From the NCBI GenBank assembly GCA_047967505.1, contig CM106538.1: a stretch of DNA of 64,000 nt; one strand, given 5' to 3'. Positions within the stretch are counted from its first letter, which is position 1. The number at the start of each line of letters is the position of its first letter. Shown piece after piece: positions 1 through 11,608 of the stretch. The DNA comes from Dipteris shenzhenensis (taxonomy: Eukaryota; Polypodiophyta; Polypodiopsida; Gleicheniales). A program made the translations under genes and the position numbers. Under the pieces are notes generated by a model. It saw only the letters and a list, made by a program, of their open reading frames with translations. It was not told the origin of the DNA and did no database searches.

Positions 1-377
1 CTAAAACAAAGAATTGGAAGGCCACGTTCAAAAAAGCATCCTAATTGAACATTTCAAATTTCTCCTCTGAATAACTAAAACCTCTCCTTAATAGATAAAT
101 GAGATAAATTATTTATGAATTTAGAAAATACATACACGTACTAGGAACTAACAATGCATGACCAAGCCTATCCATAATCTTTTAAAATTGAATTTCTATT
201 GATTATAATAAATAACAAAATTATTGCATAAAGTATTATTAACAAAAATGAAACTAAGGTTTGCAAAAGTTACTAAGAATACACACTAGAAGTACTTAAG
301 TAAACTCATTTTTCAAAATTGTATATCAAAGCATGCATAACAAAAGATTGATGTGAGACTAGAAATTAAGATATGTG
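1..377. other. AT-rich flank, no gene seen
   Basis: No coding stretch, RNA gene or repeat structure was recognised before the target-site duplication of Copia A at 378-382. The sequence is AT-rich and looks like decayed intergenic DNA. Confidence 0.6.
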
Positions 378-382
378 GTTAT

Positions 383-1109
383 TGTTAGATATAAATGCTC
401 CACTCTCGTGTAACGACGCGGGAACCAGCTAACTCTACTTGTAAGCCCCCCATATGAGGAGAAGGCATTTGAGTAACTCGGTTATCCGGTAGGTCCTGGT
501 TTGGACACCAGATGGGGGCCATGTGTGGCCTAATGGCCGAACGGCTTCAGATAGAGTTGGCACACCACCAACTAGGCTACATGCAAGTGCCGGAAGGCAT
601 CCCTTGACTGACCGCACTGAGGGTAGACGGAGCATTTCCCGGGGCAGCCCACTCTCGCGTTGCGGGGCCTGTTTGGAACCTCAGATGATCTCGGATGGCG
701 AACGGAGACCCGTAGGTTAGTTCCTCTATTTTGCTCACCGGTTCTATCATATGGTCAGTGGCCTATTTCGGAACCGACCCCCAGTCGACCGTTTTGGGCA
801 GATTGGGTCGGTCACACAATTGAGCCTAACCGACTACGACTGGTGGCTATATAAGAGCAAGCCCGTGAAGCCCATTTCATCATTAGCTACAGCAACCCTG
901 ATTCCTTAGCATCCAGCCTCCGTCTTCTATTGTTTCCAGCACGCCATCGAAGCTTCTTTCACAGAAGCGCACGGTTGGGAGGCAGCGACATCTATTGTAT
1001 CAGTTCTACAGTAATCAAATTTTTGATTCTCCATACTATCTTGTTTTCTCTCTTGTGTACGAGATCCTGTTATCTGTTGTGAGTACAGACATTGTATTAT
1101 TTTCTTACA
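383..1109 (+). repeat. Copia A 5' LTR (727 bp)
   Basis: Starts TG and ends CA, directly before the primer binding site. It is nearly identical along its length to 6222-6942, with small indels and scattered transitions, so the insertion is not very recent. Confidence 0.95.
848..855 (+). promoter_or_regulatory. LTR TATA box
   Basis: TATATAAG lies 262 bp before the LTR end, in the right place for the U3 promoter. The same box is kept in the 3' LTR at 6683-6690. The transcription start is inferred to lie about 30 bp downstream. Confidence 0.7.
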
Positions 1110-1121
1110 TGGTATCAGAGC
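1110..1121 (+). other. Copia A primer binding site
   Basis: TGGTATCAGAGC abuts the LTR end. It is the usual plant Copia sequence complementary to the 3' end of initiator methionine tRNA, used to prime minus-strand synthesis. Confidence 0.9.
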
Positions 1122-1179
1122 CTGGACTCTAGCAAGAAGATTTGGTAGTGTGTTTCTATTTGCGAGAAGATTGTAAGAG

Positions 1180-2041
1180 ATGGCCCAGCCCGCAAGACTG
1201 CGAATCCCACCGTTCGGCGAAGCAAAAAGTTGGACGGCTCTAACTATCCACTCTGGAAGTTCAAGATGAAGACCATCCTAAGCGCATACGAGCTTTGGGA
1301 CACTGCTACTAGGGTGGATGTGAGGCCGGTTGCGAGATTGGATCCAGCCAATGCAGGACAACATATAGTACCAACTGCGGATGAAATTCTCGCGTGGACA
1401 AGAAGAAATGCAGATGCACTGTGTTCTATTGTCTGCAGTGTTAGTGATTCCGTCATGGCGTTAATTCAACATGTCACCACAATAGAGGAGGCATGGACGG
1501 TCTTGAAAAATCAGTACGAGACCACGAATCAGACGCGGATTCAGAATCTAGAGACTTAACTCGTGAACGAGAAGTTGTCTGAGTCTGAAACGGCAGAGAA
1601 GTTCATCACCAGGGTGAAGAATCTGCGCGATCAGATGACTGCGATTGGCATCACCATCACCAGCGAGAATCTAGCACGAAGGTGCATACGGATTCTCCCA
1701 CCAAAGTACGATGGTCTTGTTACAGCGTTGAATACGCATAATAGAAATCCGCCCCTCAACTTTGAGGATTTCAGCGCAATGCTTCTGGAGGAGGAGATGC
1801 ATCAGAAGACGAGGACTGGAGAAGATTCAGCTTTCTAGACCGGATCAAAGAAAGGTAAGGGTAAGGACTCTGGTAACCCATCTTCTTCTGATGATAAAAA
1901 GAGAAAGAAGAAGATCAAGTGCTTCTATTGCAACAAGGCAGGGCACAAGCAGAATGAGTGTCGAAAGAAGATTGCAGATGAGAAGAATGGAGTAAAGAAA
2001 GAGTCGAGCAACAACGTGCAGGCAGTACCAGTAGAGCTGTG
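1180..2041 (+). pseudogene. Copia A gag remnant
   Basis: A likely start codon lies at 1180, but the recognisable gag frame (KLDGSNYPLW, near 1227) is out of phase with it, so a frameshift falls in the first 50 bases. The frame continues with the Copia gag core to a TAA at 1557 and a TAG near 1836, both easily derived from CAA and CAG. A CCHC zinc knuckle, CFYCNKAGHKQNEC, follows at about 1920-1961, and the frame closes at 2041. Gag would form the virus-like particle and bind RNA through the knuckle; this copy cannot make a full protein. Confidence 0.88.
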
Positions 2042-2086
2042 AGCTTTGAGTTTTGGTGATATTTCGTCACAATTGAGGAGATTTGC

Positions 2087-3701
2087 ATGGATGCAGTTCA
2101 TGTATCTATGGATGAACCGTGGATCATTGACAGTGGTGCATCGTGCCACATGACCAGTCGGAAGGATTGGTATACCTCTCTACAGCCGGTAGGGAATGAC
2201 ATCCTGGTAGCAGTCGGAAATGATGCAAAATGTCCAGCAAAAGGAAAAGGTACGATTGCTCTCAAGTCAAATGGAGTTGTAAAACAGTTGTCCGATGTTC
2301 TTTATGTGCCAGATATCAAGAGGAACTTGTTGTCCATTTCTACGATCATGGATCGAGACCTCAAAGTTCAATTCCATAAGAATGGTGCACAGATCCTGGA
2401 TATTCAAGGAAAGGTCGTTGGTAAAGGTACACGGCGCAACAACATTTATGAACTCTCAGCTTTCAGTGCTCGAGCGGATGTGAAGAACACTAAGTTGTAG
2501 CATGAGAGGTTTGGTCATCTAAACCTTAGTTCTTTGAAGGAGATGCATAAAAGTGGAATGATTGCAGACCTACCAGAAATTTCAGATCTGCCCAATGTAT
2601 GTGAAGCTTGCATGATGGGCAAGCAGCATCGGCATCCCTTTGCTAAAGAGGCCAGCAGGGCAAAGGCTCCTCTAGAGCTCGTTCACACGGACCTCTGTGG
2701 AAAGATGGAGGCGGAAGCTTTGGGTGGTTCCTACTACTTCATGACGCTGATCGACGACTACAGTAGAAGGATATGGATATACTTCCTGAAGACTAAAGAT
2801 GAGGCTTTTAGTAGGTTCAAGGAATGGCATGTAATGAAGAAAGAAACAGGGAGGAAGGTGAAGAAGTTGAGATCAGACAGAGGTGGAGAGTTCACATCGA
2901 CTGAATTCGAAAGTTACTGCAAAAGTCACGGAATCAAGAGGCAGAAACCCTCGCCACATACATCACAGCAAAATGGAGTAGCAGAACGCAAGATGCGCGT
3001 CATCTGTGAAATGGGCCGGAGTATGATGAAAGGGAAAGATTTGCCAAAGACTTTCTAGGCTAAAGCATGTAACACTGTAGTTTACATCCTGAATCATAGC
3101 TACACGAAGGCTGTGAATGGGATGACTCCACTGCAAGCCTTTTCTGGTAAGAAACCTTCAGGTGCACATTTCAGAGTTTTTGGATGTGACTGTTTTGTGC
3201 ATGTCCCTGATGCTATCAGGACCAAATGGGAACCGAAGAGCCGAAAGTGTATTTTCTTGGGCTACAGTGAAGAGGCGAAGGGTTACCATCTCTATAACCC
3301 TATTACCAAGAAGGTAATTGTAAGTCGTGATGTGGTCTTCTCAGAACAGCCGCATCAATTGGAGGAGGATGCTTCCTTCCCAAACAACCAGGACTAGGAT
3401 ATCCAGTACCGCCACCAATAGCAGACCAAAATCCCACAACGGTGCTTGGGAGGATTCAAGACAAAGAAGATGAAGAAGAGCCTATAGAACCACAATGGCA
3501 ACGGCCATTCTCGAAGTGGGTTAAGCAGCTTTTGGATGGTAGAGAACCTCCAACCATTGAGGAGGAACCATCTGAACACTACTAGTCCAAGAGATTAGAG
3601 GAGCAAAGAAGGGCGCAGGAACACTTGGTCAACTATGCTTTGATGACAGAAGTGATCCGTGTTGATGAACTCAAGTGTCTTGAAGAGGCACAGGGCGATG
3701 A
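2087..3701 (+). pseudogene. Copia A protease-integrase remnant
   Basis: The segment starts with the aspartic protease motif WIIDSGASCHMT near 2108. It continues with the integrase zinc-binding region (HERFGHLN near 2500, CEACMMGKQH near 2600) and the catalytic core (HTDLCG, IDDYSR, SDRGGEF, QQNGVAERK), then the Copia C-terminal region (FGCDCFVHVP, KCIFLGY) near 3180-3265. Breaks are a TAG at 2498 and a TAG at 3056, each where relatives have Trp (TGG to TAG), a frame change near 3390, and a TAG near 3583. The frame resumes after the DNA element at 3702-4742. Confidence 0.9.
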
Positions 3702-4742
3702 GGGGACGAGCATTTTCCGAGCGAAATCTTGCGAGCGTCCGAGCGAAGGAAAAAAAAAGCTTCCAACTATGCAAAAATATGACAAAAATGGATCATAAGA
3801 AAACATAGTTTCACTTAGAAATATGAAAAGTATTATAGGAATGCCTATTTTATACACGAATATTTATGTGAATCTTTTGGAATGGTGAGAACATAATGGG
3901 ATGGCTTTTGAAGAAACCCACATGTAGAGTAGACTTCTCTATGAAAATTCCCTTATGATCCTTCTTACAACTTTTTACTTAATAGGGGGTGACATTGAAA
4001 AACCTCTCTCAACCTATCTTCATGAAAGGGTTTCTCCAAAGTAAACTCATTGAAGCAAGCCATCAAAGTAGTTTCGCCAGTGAAACCCCTTTGAACAAGG
4101 TCTTTCAAGGTAGTTTCGCTGGCGAAACTACCTTGGACAGCACTTTTAAAAGTGACATAACTTTCACATCCAATGTCCAAATATAGTCATTCAGCCACTC
4201 AAATTGATCGGAAAACCCCATTTGAGCACATCTATGGGGTTATATTTTGGAAAACCTTGCATATATAGTATTAAATATTACATGTATTTTATGAGAGTGA
4301 TATATAAGCCCAAGTTAATACTTATTTATAGTAATTTAAACTTCGGTAGAAACATGTCCATAAATATCTTGTTATTAATACTATAAAAACACTTGAAAGA
4401 TATTGACATATGATATAAATGTGTTTAATAAGTAATTATTTATGTATAATATTATGATATTGAGAGTGATTATGAGGGACGTTTCTTAAATTAATTATTT
4501 TTCAATACTTTTTTAAGGTAATAACAAGGGTACAAAGGGATATCTATGAATAAGAAGATTTATGTTATGTAGAAAGGAATAGGTGACTAGTCTGTATAAT
4601 TTTATGATAAAGGGATCTAGTTCTAATAAAGATAAAAGTGTAAAAACCATGTTTCCTAAAGAAATACTATTTTTAAAATCTCTTGAAAAACACGCTCGTA
4701 TAAACCTGCTCATAGGTTTTTGCTCGTAAAATTGACGCATCC
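3702..4742. mobile_element. 1,041-bp non-autonomous Mutator-like insertion
   Basis: It interrupts Copia A between matching 9-bp copies of GGGCGATGA (3693-3701 and 4743-4751). Taking out the insert with one copy rejoins the pol frame exactly (EEAQGDDRW), which proves the boundaries. The ends are weakly inverted: GGGGACGAGCATTTTCCGAG on the left, and GGATGCGTCAATTTTACGAG read inward from the right. A 9-bp duplication is the mark of Mutator-type transposases. Inside there is no transposase; the DNA is AT-rich with a perfect 14-bp-arm hairpin at 4106-4135 (loop TG) and a related half-copy just before it. Confidence 0.85.
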
Positions 4743-4751
4743 GGGCGATGA

Positions 4752-6191
4752 TAGGTGGATGGAGGCTATGCAATCAGAGTATGGATCCATAATGAAGAAC
4801 AACACTTGGGACCTTGTGGATCGACCACCAAAACGCAAGGTAATCGAAACCAAGTGGGTGTACAAGACCAAGTACAAGTTTGACAGCACGTTGGATAAGT
4901 ACAAGGATCGGCTCATGGCAAAAGGATTTGCACAGGTACATGGTTTTGATTATCAAGATACTTTTGCTCCCACAGCTCGACTAACCACAATTCGCAGTGT
5001 TTTGGCTTTAGCTGCCTAGGGAAGTTGGCCCGTGTTTCAAATGGATGTGAAATCCGCCTTTCTGAATGGAGATCTCAAGGAGGAGATATACGTGGAACAA
5101 CCACTAGGTTTTGAGATCCCCGGTTCAGAAGGTAAAGTCTGCAAACTAAAGAAGGCACTTTACGGGTTGAAACAGGCTCCACGAGTGTGGTACTAGTGAA
5201 TTGATGCCTACTTTCTGCAAAACGGGTTTAGGAGGAGCCCATCTACTGCAAATTTGTATATCTTCAGAGAAGGAGGCAGGTGTATGATCGTGGTCCTTTA
5301 TGTGGACGACCTTGTCATAATAGGGAACCATGAAGAGAAGATCTCGCAGACGAAGCATTTGCTAGGAAGAGAGTTTGAAATGACAGACCTCGGACTGATG
5401 CATTTCTGTTTGGGGATTGAAGTTTGGCAGGAGCCGAAACAGATCTTCATTTCACAGCTGAAGTATGCTGGAGAGATACTGAAGGCATTTGGCATGGCTG
5501 AGTGCAAGACAGTTGGTACCCCTATGGAGGTTGACACGAAGCTCTCAAACGAGGATTCATCACCATTGGTGGACGAAGCGAAGTACAGAAGGCTTGTGGG
5601 CAGCTTGATTTACCTGTGCAACACACGGCCGAACATCAATTTTGCGACTGGTGTACTAAGCAGGTTTTCCAATAAGCCCCGGGAGAACCATTGGAGGGCA
5701 AGGATGCGGTGCTGAAATACATCAAAGGCACACTTGATTATGGCATCACCTATACCAAGGGCAACATCTTGATCGGATTCTGTGACTCGGATTGGTGGGC
5801 AGGAGACGTGGACAGCAGGAGATCAGTGACAGGGTACTGTTTCTCACTTGGATCTGGAGTTGTGTCATGGGTCAGCAAGAAGCAACCCACAGTTGCTCTT
5901 TCTTCTACCGAGGCTGAGTACAAATCTGCATGCTTTGCTTCTTGCGAGGCAGTGTGGTTGAGGAGGATTTTGGGGGACATGGGTGCAGTGCAGAAGAACC
6001 CGGTGTTCCACGCTCGCACAAAACATATTGAGATTCAATATCACTTTGTATGCGAGCTCATCATGGATGGAGAGGTCGACTTGGTGTACTGTCCTACTAC
6101 AGAGAATGCTGCGGACATCTTCATGAAGGCTCTTGGAAGAGACTTGCTGGAGAGGCATCTTCATCGACTTGGCATTGGGCCGAAAAAGTAA
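4752..6191 (+). pseudogene. Copia A reverse transcriptase-RNase H remnant
   Basis: Reverse transcriptase begins WMEAMQSE, then NNTWDLV, KTKWVYKTKY-like and AKGFAQ blocks, [12 protein letters not shown] near 5040 and the YVDD catalytic box near 5299-5310. RNase H follows with CDSDWWAGD, SLSSTEAEY and the C-terminal ADIFMKAL. Breaks are a TAG at about 5017 (from CAG), TAG TGA in a row near 5194 (from CAG CGA) and a frame change near 5712. These enzymes would copy the RNA into DNA in the particle; here they are split. The frame ends at 6191, just before the polypurine tract. Confidence 0.9.
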
Positions 6192-6210
6192 GTTCACTTG
6201 CGGGTGGACA

Positions 6211-6942
6211 TTGAGGGGGGGTGTTAGATATCAATGCTCCACTCTCGTGTAACTATGCGGGAACCAGCTAACTCTACTTGTAAGCCCCCCATATGAGGAG
6301 AAGGCATTTGAGTAGCTCGGTTATCCGGTAGGTCCTGGTTTGGACACCAGATGGGGGCCATGTGTGGCCTGATGGCTGGATGGCTTCAGATAGAGTTCGT
6401 ATACTGCCAACTAGGCTACATGCAAGTGCGGGAAGGCATCCCTTGATTGACCGCACTGAGAGTAGACAGAGCATTTCTCGAGGTAGCCCACTCTCGGGTT
6501 GCGGGGCCCGTTTGGAGCCTCAGATGATCTCGGCTGAACGGAGACCGTAGGTTAGTGCCTCTGTTTTGCGCACCGGTTCTATCATATGGTCGGTGGCCTA
6601 TTTCGGGACCGACCCCCAGTCGACCGTTTTGGGCGGATTGGGTCAGTCACCCAATTGAGCCTAACCAACTATGACTGGTGGCTATATAAGAGCAAGCTCG
6701 TAAAGCCCATTTCATCACTGGCTATAGCAACCCTGATTCTTTAGCATCCAGCCTCCGTCTTCTACTGTTTCCAGCACGCCATCGAAGCTTCTTTCACAGG
6801 AGTGCACGGTTGGGAGGCAACGCCATCTATTGTATCAGTTCTACAATAATCAAAATTTTGATTCTCCATACTATCTTGTTTTCTCTCTTGCATACAAGAT
6901 CCTGTTATCTGTTGAGCACAGACATTGTATTATTTTCTTACA
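6211..6942 (+). repeat. Copia A polypurine tract and 3' LTR
   Basis: TTGAGGGGGGG at 6211-6221 is the polypurine tract that primes plus-strand DNA. The LTR proper is 6222-6942 (721 bp) and ends in TTACA, followed by the GTTAT target duplication. A TATA box sits at 6683-6690. Confidence 0.93.
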
Positions 6943-6947
6943 GTTAT

Positions 6948-7516
6948 ACCTTAACATACTTCTTGTGATTTGGCATGATGAGAGTCTTTTCTTTCAAAGT
7001 CATGCTCTCTTTTAGTAGCTTTCAAAGTTTATTTTTATTGATTATTAAAATATACAAAACTAGTGCGTAATTTTTTTATTAAAACATTATTGGAAAAAGT
7101 AGAACTACGGTTTGATAGCAATCATTTACAATAGTCACAAGAGATACTTAAGGAAAATCATTTTTCAAAAATACCATGGATGGTTTATATAAATGGTAGT
7201 GTTGTAATAAGTAATATTTTTTCCCACATGGAGGATGTCTAGCTTCCTTAATATATTTTTCACAAGCCTTGAAAATTACTTCATTAGATAGTTGTTAATA
7301 AAACTCTATTGTTGCTCTTGTTGTAGATGATTTATCATGATAGTTTTTGACATTACCGTTTGTGAATTGGTCAGAGCCATCCTTGTTTTGGTAGTTGTTG
7401 ATTGCACTATTTCATGAACTCATTTAGTTTTTCATAGGAATGGAGCCCTCAAATGTACGCACTTGGCTCCTCACGTGTGTTATTTGTTAGCTTCATCTGG
7501 GATGTTTGTAAGTAGC
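6948..7516. other. AT-rich spacer, nothing recognised
   Basis: The stretch between Copia A and the truncated start of Copia B has no coding or repeat feature that could be supported. Confidence 0.5.
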
Positions 7517-7523
7517 ATGGGAT

Positions 7524-8350
7524 ATGTTTGTAGCTCTTTATTTGTCTAGGATCACTTCCAGGATTCTCACACTGAGAAACCAAATCAACCAAAGTTTCTA
7601 CAACAGCAATGAAACTGATCATGCTTATGTACTCAAGATCAAGGATTACAACAATCAACTCGCACAAGCAAGAGGAGAGACCATGAATCCCATAGAAATA
7701 GTTCAAGTCATTCTAAATAGGCTAGGAAAGGGATACAAGAATCTAGTCTAGAGTATTACCATTTAATGACAAATTCCAACAATTGAAGAGCTACAATGAG
7801 TGTTACTTGGTGAAGAACTCATGAGGCAAGCCATTCATGTTCACAAAGGTCATTCCAATGATCAAGCATTCACATCCTTAGATAGAAGCAGAGGCAGAGG
7901 CACAAGTAGAGGTAGATCATTTCAGCAAAGTGGTCATCATCAACAATAAAGTCATCAGCAAAGTTAGCATCCTCAACAACATCAACGTTAAAATCCAAGT
8001 TCATTCCAATAGAGGAAGATACCAAGAATGAGGGAATGCATCCACCACCATATAAAGCATTCAATGCAAAAACTGTCATAAGTTTGGACACTATGAAAGA
8101 GATTGCTGCAAGAAGCAATACGACCAAGGCGGTCAATCTAGCAACAATTGAGGGAATTTTTGAGGAAGAGAAAATCATCATGGTGGACATTCAAGTCACA
8201 ATCATTATGCCAATGAACGTGAGAATATGTTTCTTGCAAGCAAGGACATGCAGAAGACTGAAACAATATATCTTGACATTGATTGCAATTCAAAAGGGGA
8301 ATGCAGTTATAACGTTGATCAAGAATATCAAAATCCTTGGTACATAGATA
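7524..8350 (+). pseudogene. Copia B gag remnant
   Basis: The middle and C-terminal part of gag is readable: the SRILTLRNQINQS block, a TAG near 7751 and later stops, a Gln/His-rich linker and a worn zinc knuckle (CHKFGHYERDC type) at about 8060-8105. The frame continues to the protease start (WYIDS-like) at 8340-8350, where the MITE interrupts it. Confidence 0.8.
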
Positions 8351-8358
8351 GTGCCACA

Positions 8359-8603
8359 CTCGAGGGGATCATTCATCATATGTAACCCTATCACATGAGT
8401 TCAATAGAATGATATTTTTAATATCTAAATTTTACAAAAATTAATTTACATAAGGGAGTTTTTAAATGAATTTGAAAAAATTGACAGGTTTGTATAGAAA
8501 AAGGGTATATTTTATTAATGGAAAAATTACAAATAAAGGATTTTACAAATAGGCCTTGAACGCACGTGATATAGAGGGTTTACACATAGTGATCCCCCCC
8601 GAG
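8359..8603. mobile_element. hAT-like MITE, copy 1 (245 bp)
   Basis: The insert sits in the Copia B protease region between imperfect 8-bp duplications GTGCCACA (8351-8358) and GTGGCGCA (8604-8611). Comparison with Copia C shows that one copy of the duplication restores the uninterrupted protease sequence. The termini are inverted (CTCGAGGGGATCAT and, inward from the right, CTCGGGGGGGATCAC). It is AT-rich and non-coding. Matching elements lie at 23666-23922 and 62846-63091. An 8-bp duplication fits hAT-type transposition. Confidence 0.85.
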
Positions 8604-9553
8604 GTGGCGCATCATCTCATATGACAAAACATCAAGAATGGATCACAGAGATGAAACCATTAGGAGGACAGAAGAACGGTATCTACACTACAGATAACAC
8701 ACCAAATCCAATTCAAGGGAAAGGCATTATCCCTATGAATAATTTCAGTGGTACGAAAGGATTGGTGAAAGATTTACTCTATGTTTCGAAAGGGTTTCGA
8801 AGCTCAACAAGAACCTCTTATCATTTGGTGAAATGACAAAACACAACTATTGAGTCATCTTTTATGGAGATGAATGCACGATTAGAGGCAAATTCAAAGG
8901 ATATCAGCTAGTAGGAAAAGTAGTCAAGGAAGGATGCTTGTTCAGAATGCTAGCTTCAGTACCAAGTTTGCATGCTATGTCAGTTCAATTGCAACAATAG
9001 ATGCCACTTTCCGCAATATGGCACAAGAGATATGGACATGTCAATTTCAAAAGCTTGAAAGAGCTCGAAAATTAGAATATGGCAATTGGAATTTTGAAAC
9101 TTTAGTTTCTTGGAAAAGTTTGCGAAGCATGCTGCTTTGGTAAACAAAAGCGAACCAATTTTGGTAGAAGCACCTCTAAAGCACGAGGTATTCTTAATTT
9201 GATTCAGACAAATATATGGGGTCATGCCTAGACCCGCAGCATCAATGGTTCACTTTACTATTTGACTTTCATCGATGACCACAGTAGATATTATTGGGTC
9301 TACTTTCTGAAAGAGAAATCTGAAGTCTTTTCCAAATTTTAAGAATTCAAAGCCATGGTAGAAAACCAGACATGCAGAAAGATCAAAGTCATGAGATCAG
9401 ATAGAGGAGGTGAATACATATCTTCAGCATTCATGAATTTTTGCAGAAGTAATGACATTCAAAGACAATTTACTTATGGAGATACTCCTCATCAAAATGC
9501 AAGAGCTAAAAGGAAGAATGGTACTTTAGCAAATAGTGCTAGAGCAATGCTCA
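8604..9553 (+). pseudogene. Copia B protease-integrase remnant
   Basis: This continues the protease (SSHMTKHQEWITEM), then the integrase zinc region and catalytic core (SDRGGEYISS near 9400, TPHQNARAKRK near 9485), with several stops and small indels. It ends at the inversion breakpoint directly after the SARAML block, where the sequence switches to the reverse strand. Confidence 0.82.
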
Positions 9554-10782
9554 GGGAGTGGCTGCAATCTTGCAATGTGCCACATGAAAATTCTTCAAGA
9601 GATTGTCAACATAGTTTAGCTGATTCATGAAGGTGCTGTCTAAGTCTCTTCAGAACTCAATTCCAAGACCAAGATCTTTCATGTCGAACTCTAAAGATAA
9701 GTCTTGTTTCAACTTTTTGATGCTATCATTACTTCCGATCACAATTAGTTTATCTATGTACAAAAATGCATTAATAATTTCTTCCCCTTAAACTTTTGTA
9801 GTAGAGAGTATGATCTGCATTGGATTTCATGTATCCCAAATTAGCAAAATACTTGTCGATTCTGTTGTACCAACTTTTGGGTGCTTGCTTTAAGCCATAG
9901 AGACTTTTCTTGAGATTGCAAACCTGATTGTCTTTTCCTAGTCCAAAATAACTTGCTGGTTGTTGCATGTAGACTTCTTCATCTAGGTAACCACTGAGAA
10001 AAGAATTCTTGACATGTACATGGTACACATTCCTTCTATTGAGTATCGCTAGTGATATCAAGAACCATGTGGAATCCATCTTTGCTACTAGAGCATAAGT
10101 CTCATCATAGTCTTGACCATATTGCTATGCAAATCCTTTTGCAACTAGTCTCAATGCTTCCATCTGGATTGTACTTTACTTTATAAACCCATTTGTTTGC
10201 TATGGCCTTCTTTCCTGGTGGAAGGTCACATAACTCCCAAGTGTTGTTTTTGTGCAAAGCTTCTATTTCTTCATTCATAGTAGTTTTCCATTCTGGCTTG
10301 TCAACTACGTCTTCGAAGTACATTGGCTCTTCGGTAGCCATGATGGTATTCATAAGAGAATCATTGGTAGCTTTGATCTAAATAGCTTTGCCTTTCTAAT
10401 AATATGTCAATCTGGCTGGTGGTCTCTTTCTCTAGTAGACTGTCTACATTGTTGTTTCCCTTCTCGGGGTGTCTCTGGCAATTCTTGCTCTTCTTCATCA
10501 ACCTTTTCTGTAGGTGACTAAGTAATCGATGTGTCGATATCCTGAGAATTTGATGTTTTGCATTTTGATTCCTCATCAAAGATTACATCTTTGGAGATAA
10601 TGACCTTGTTGATGGGATCGTACAGCTTGTATACTTTTCTTTCTTCACTATAGCCAACCATGATGCATTTGCATGACTTCACATCCAATTTTTTGCAATG
10701 ATCATCATGTATGTGGGCATATTCTATGCAACCAAATATGCGGATATGACCAATGTGTGGCTTGTGTCCACTGAATGCTGGA
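9554..10782 (-). pseudogene. Inverted integrase-end and reverse transcriptase block of Copia B
   Basis: On the minus strand this reads the integrase C-terminal region (FGCIEYAHIHDDH-like, near 10700), then reverse transcriptase from NNTWELCDLPPGKKAIANKW through HVKNSFLSGYLDEEVYMQQP and [11 protein letters not shown], to the region before RNase H near 9600. Both neighbours continue on the plus strand, so the block was flipped in place. By comparison with Copia C, about 110 bp of integrase were lost at one breakpoint, while the other junction joins almost base to base. Confidence 0.88.
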
Positions 10783-11468
10783 ACAGAGTTTGAAACTTAA
10801 AAAATGTTTTTAAAAGCCTACCATCAATGACAAGTACTATAGACAGCTCATCGAATCTCTTATATATCTGACTATCACACGACTAGATATTTGTTATGCA
10901 ATAAGTTCACTTGCACAGTTTATGGCAAATCCAAAACAGTCTCACTGGAATATAGCCAAAAGAGTCTTGAGATACTTCAGAGGTACAAGATAGTTTGGAA
11001 TAGAATACAGAGAAGTCATCCAATGTTGCATAGATACAGTGACAATGACTATACCGGAGATCATGAGACTAGGAGATCCACACAAGGATATGCAGTTTTC
11101 CTCAGTCAAGGTGCTATATCATGGTTTTTAAACAAATGGCCAACTGTTTCTTTGTCTTCAATAGAAGCAGAATATAGAGCACTCACTACAGGTGCATGTG
11201 AAGCTATATGGCTCAGAAGACTATTGTTAGAAACATATTACTTTGATGAATCAAAGCCAATAACAATATACTATGATAATCAATCGGCTCAAGTATTGGC
11301 CAAGAATCTAGTATATCACTCCAAGACAAAGCACATTGATGTCAAAGAGCACTTCATCAGAGAAAGAGTGTTACTTGGTGACATCATAGTACAACATTGT
11401 GGTAGTAAAGAAAATGTTGCAAACATCTTTACCAAGCCACTTGGCAAATATCTTTTTGAGAAGCACTG
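10783..11468 (+). pseudogene. Copia B reverse transcriptase end and RNase H
   Basis: Plus-strand sequence resumes at GGAACAGAGTTTGAAACTTA and reads the connection domain and RNase H, with blocks DNDYTGDHETRRSTQGYA, SLSSIEAEYRALTTGACEA, YYDNQSAQVLAKN and NIFTKPLGK. A TAG at about 10992 and a TGA at 11467 break it. The active-site residues around the first Asp and SSxEAEY are kept. Confidence 0.85.
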
Positions 11469-11608
11469 AGGAGCTCTTGGTTTGATGCAAAGGAAGTACA
11501 TTCCCATTAAAGGGGTGTGATGGGATGTAATGCTCAGTCCTTCTTCGATCCCCCAGAATCATCATCTTGAGGGAAGGCCTACTTCATGATGTTGATCTTG
11601 AGGGAACG

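Larger units (their letters stand above)
383..6942 (+). mobile_element. Copia A: complete, inactive Ty1/Copia LTR retrotransposon
   Basis: Two long terminal repeats (383-1109 and 6222-6942) begin TGTTAGAT and end TTACA. They are flanked by a perfect 5-bp target-site duplication, GTTAT, at 378-382 and 6943-6947. A primer binding site matching the initiator-Met tRNA motif TGGTATCAGAGC follows the left LTR, and a G-rich polypurine tract precedes the right one. The inner part reads gag, protease, integrase, reverse transcriptase, RNase H, the order that defines Copia. Every domain carries stops or shifts, and a 1,041-bp DNA element sits between integrase and reverse transcriptase, so the copy cannot act alone. 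An LTR fragment of the same family lies inverted near 60.6 kb. Confidence 0.96.

Noticed and set aside
383-6942. RNA editing as a rescue of the retroelement stops
   Set aside because: Editing in some non-seed plants acts in organelles. These are nuclear elements with LTRs and target duplications, and frameshifts are present too.
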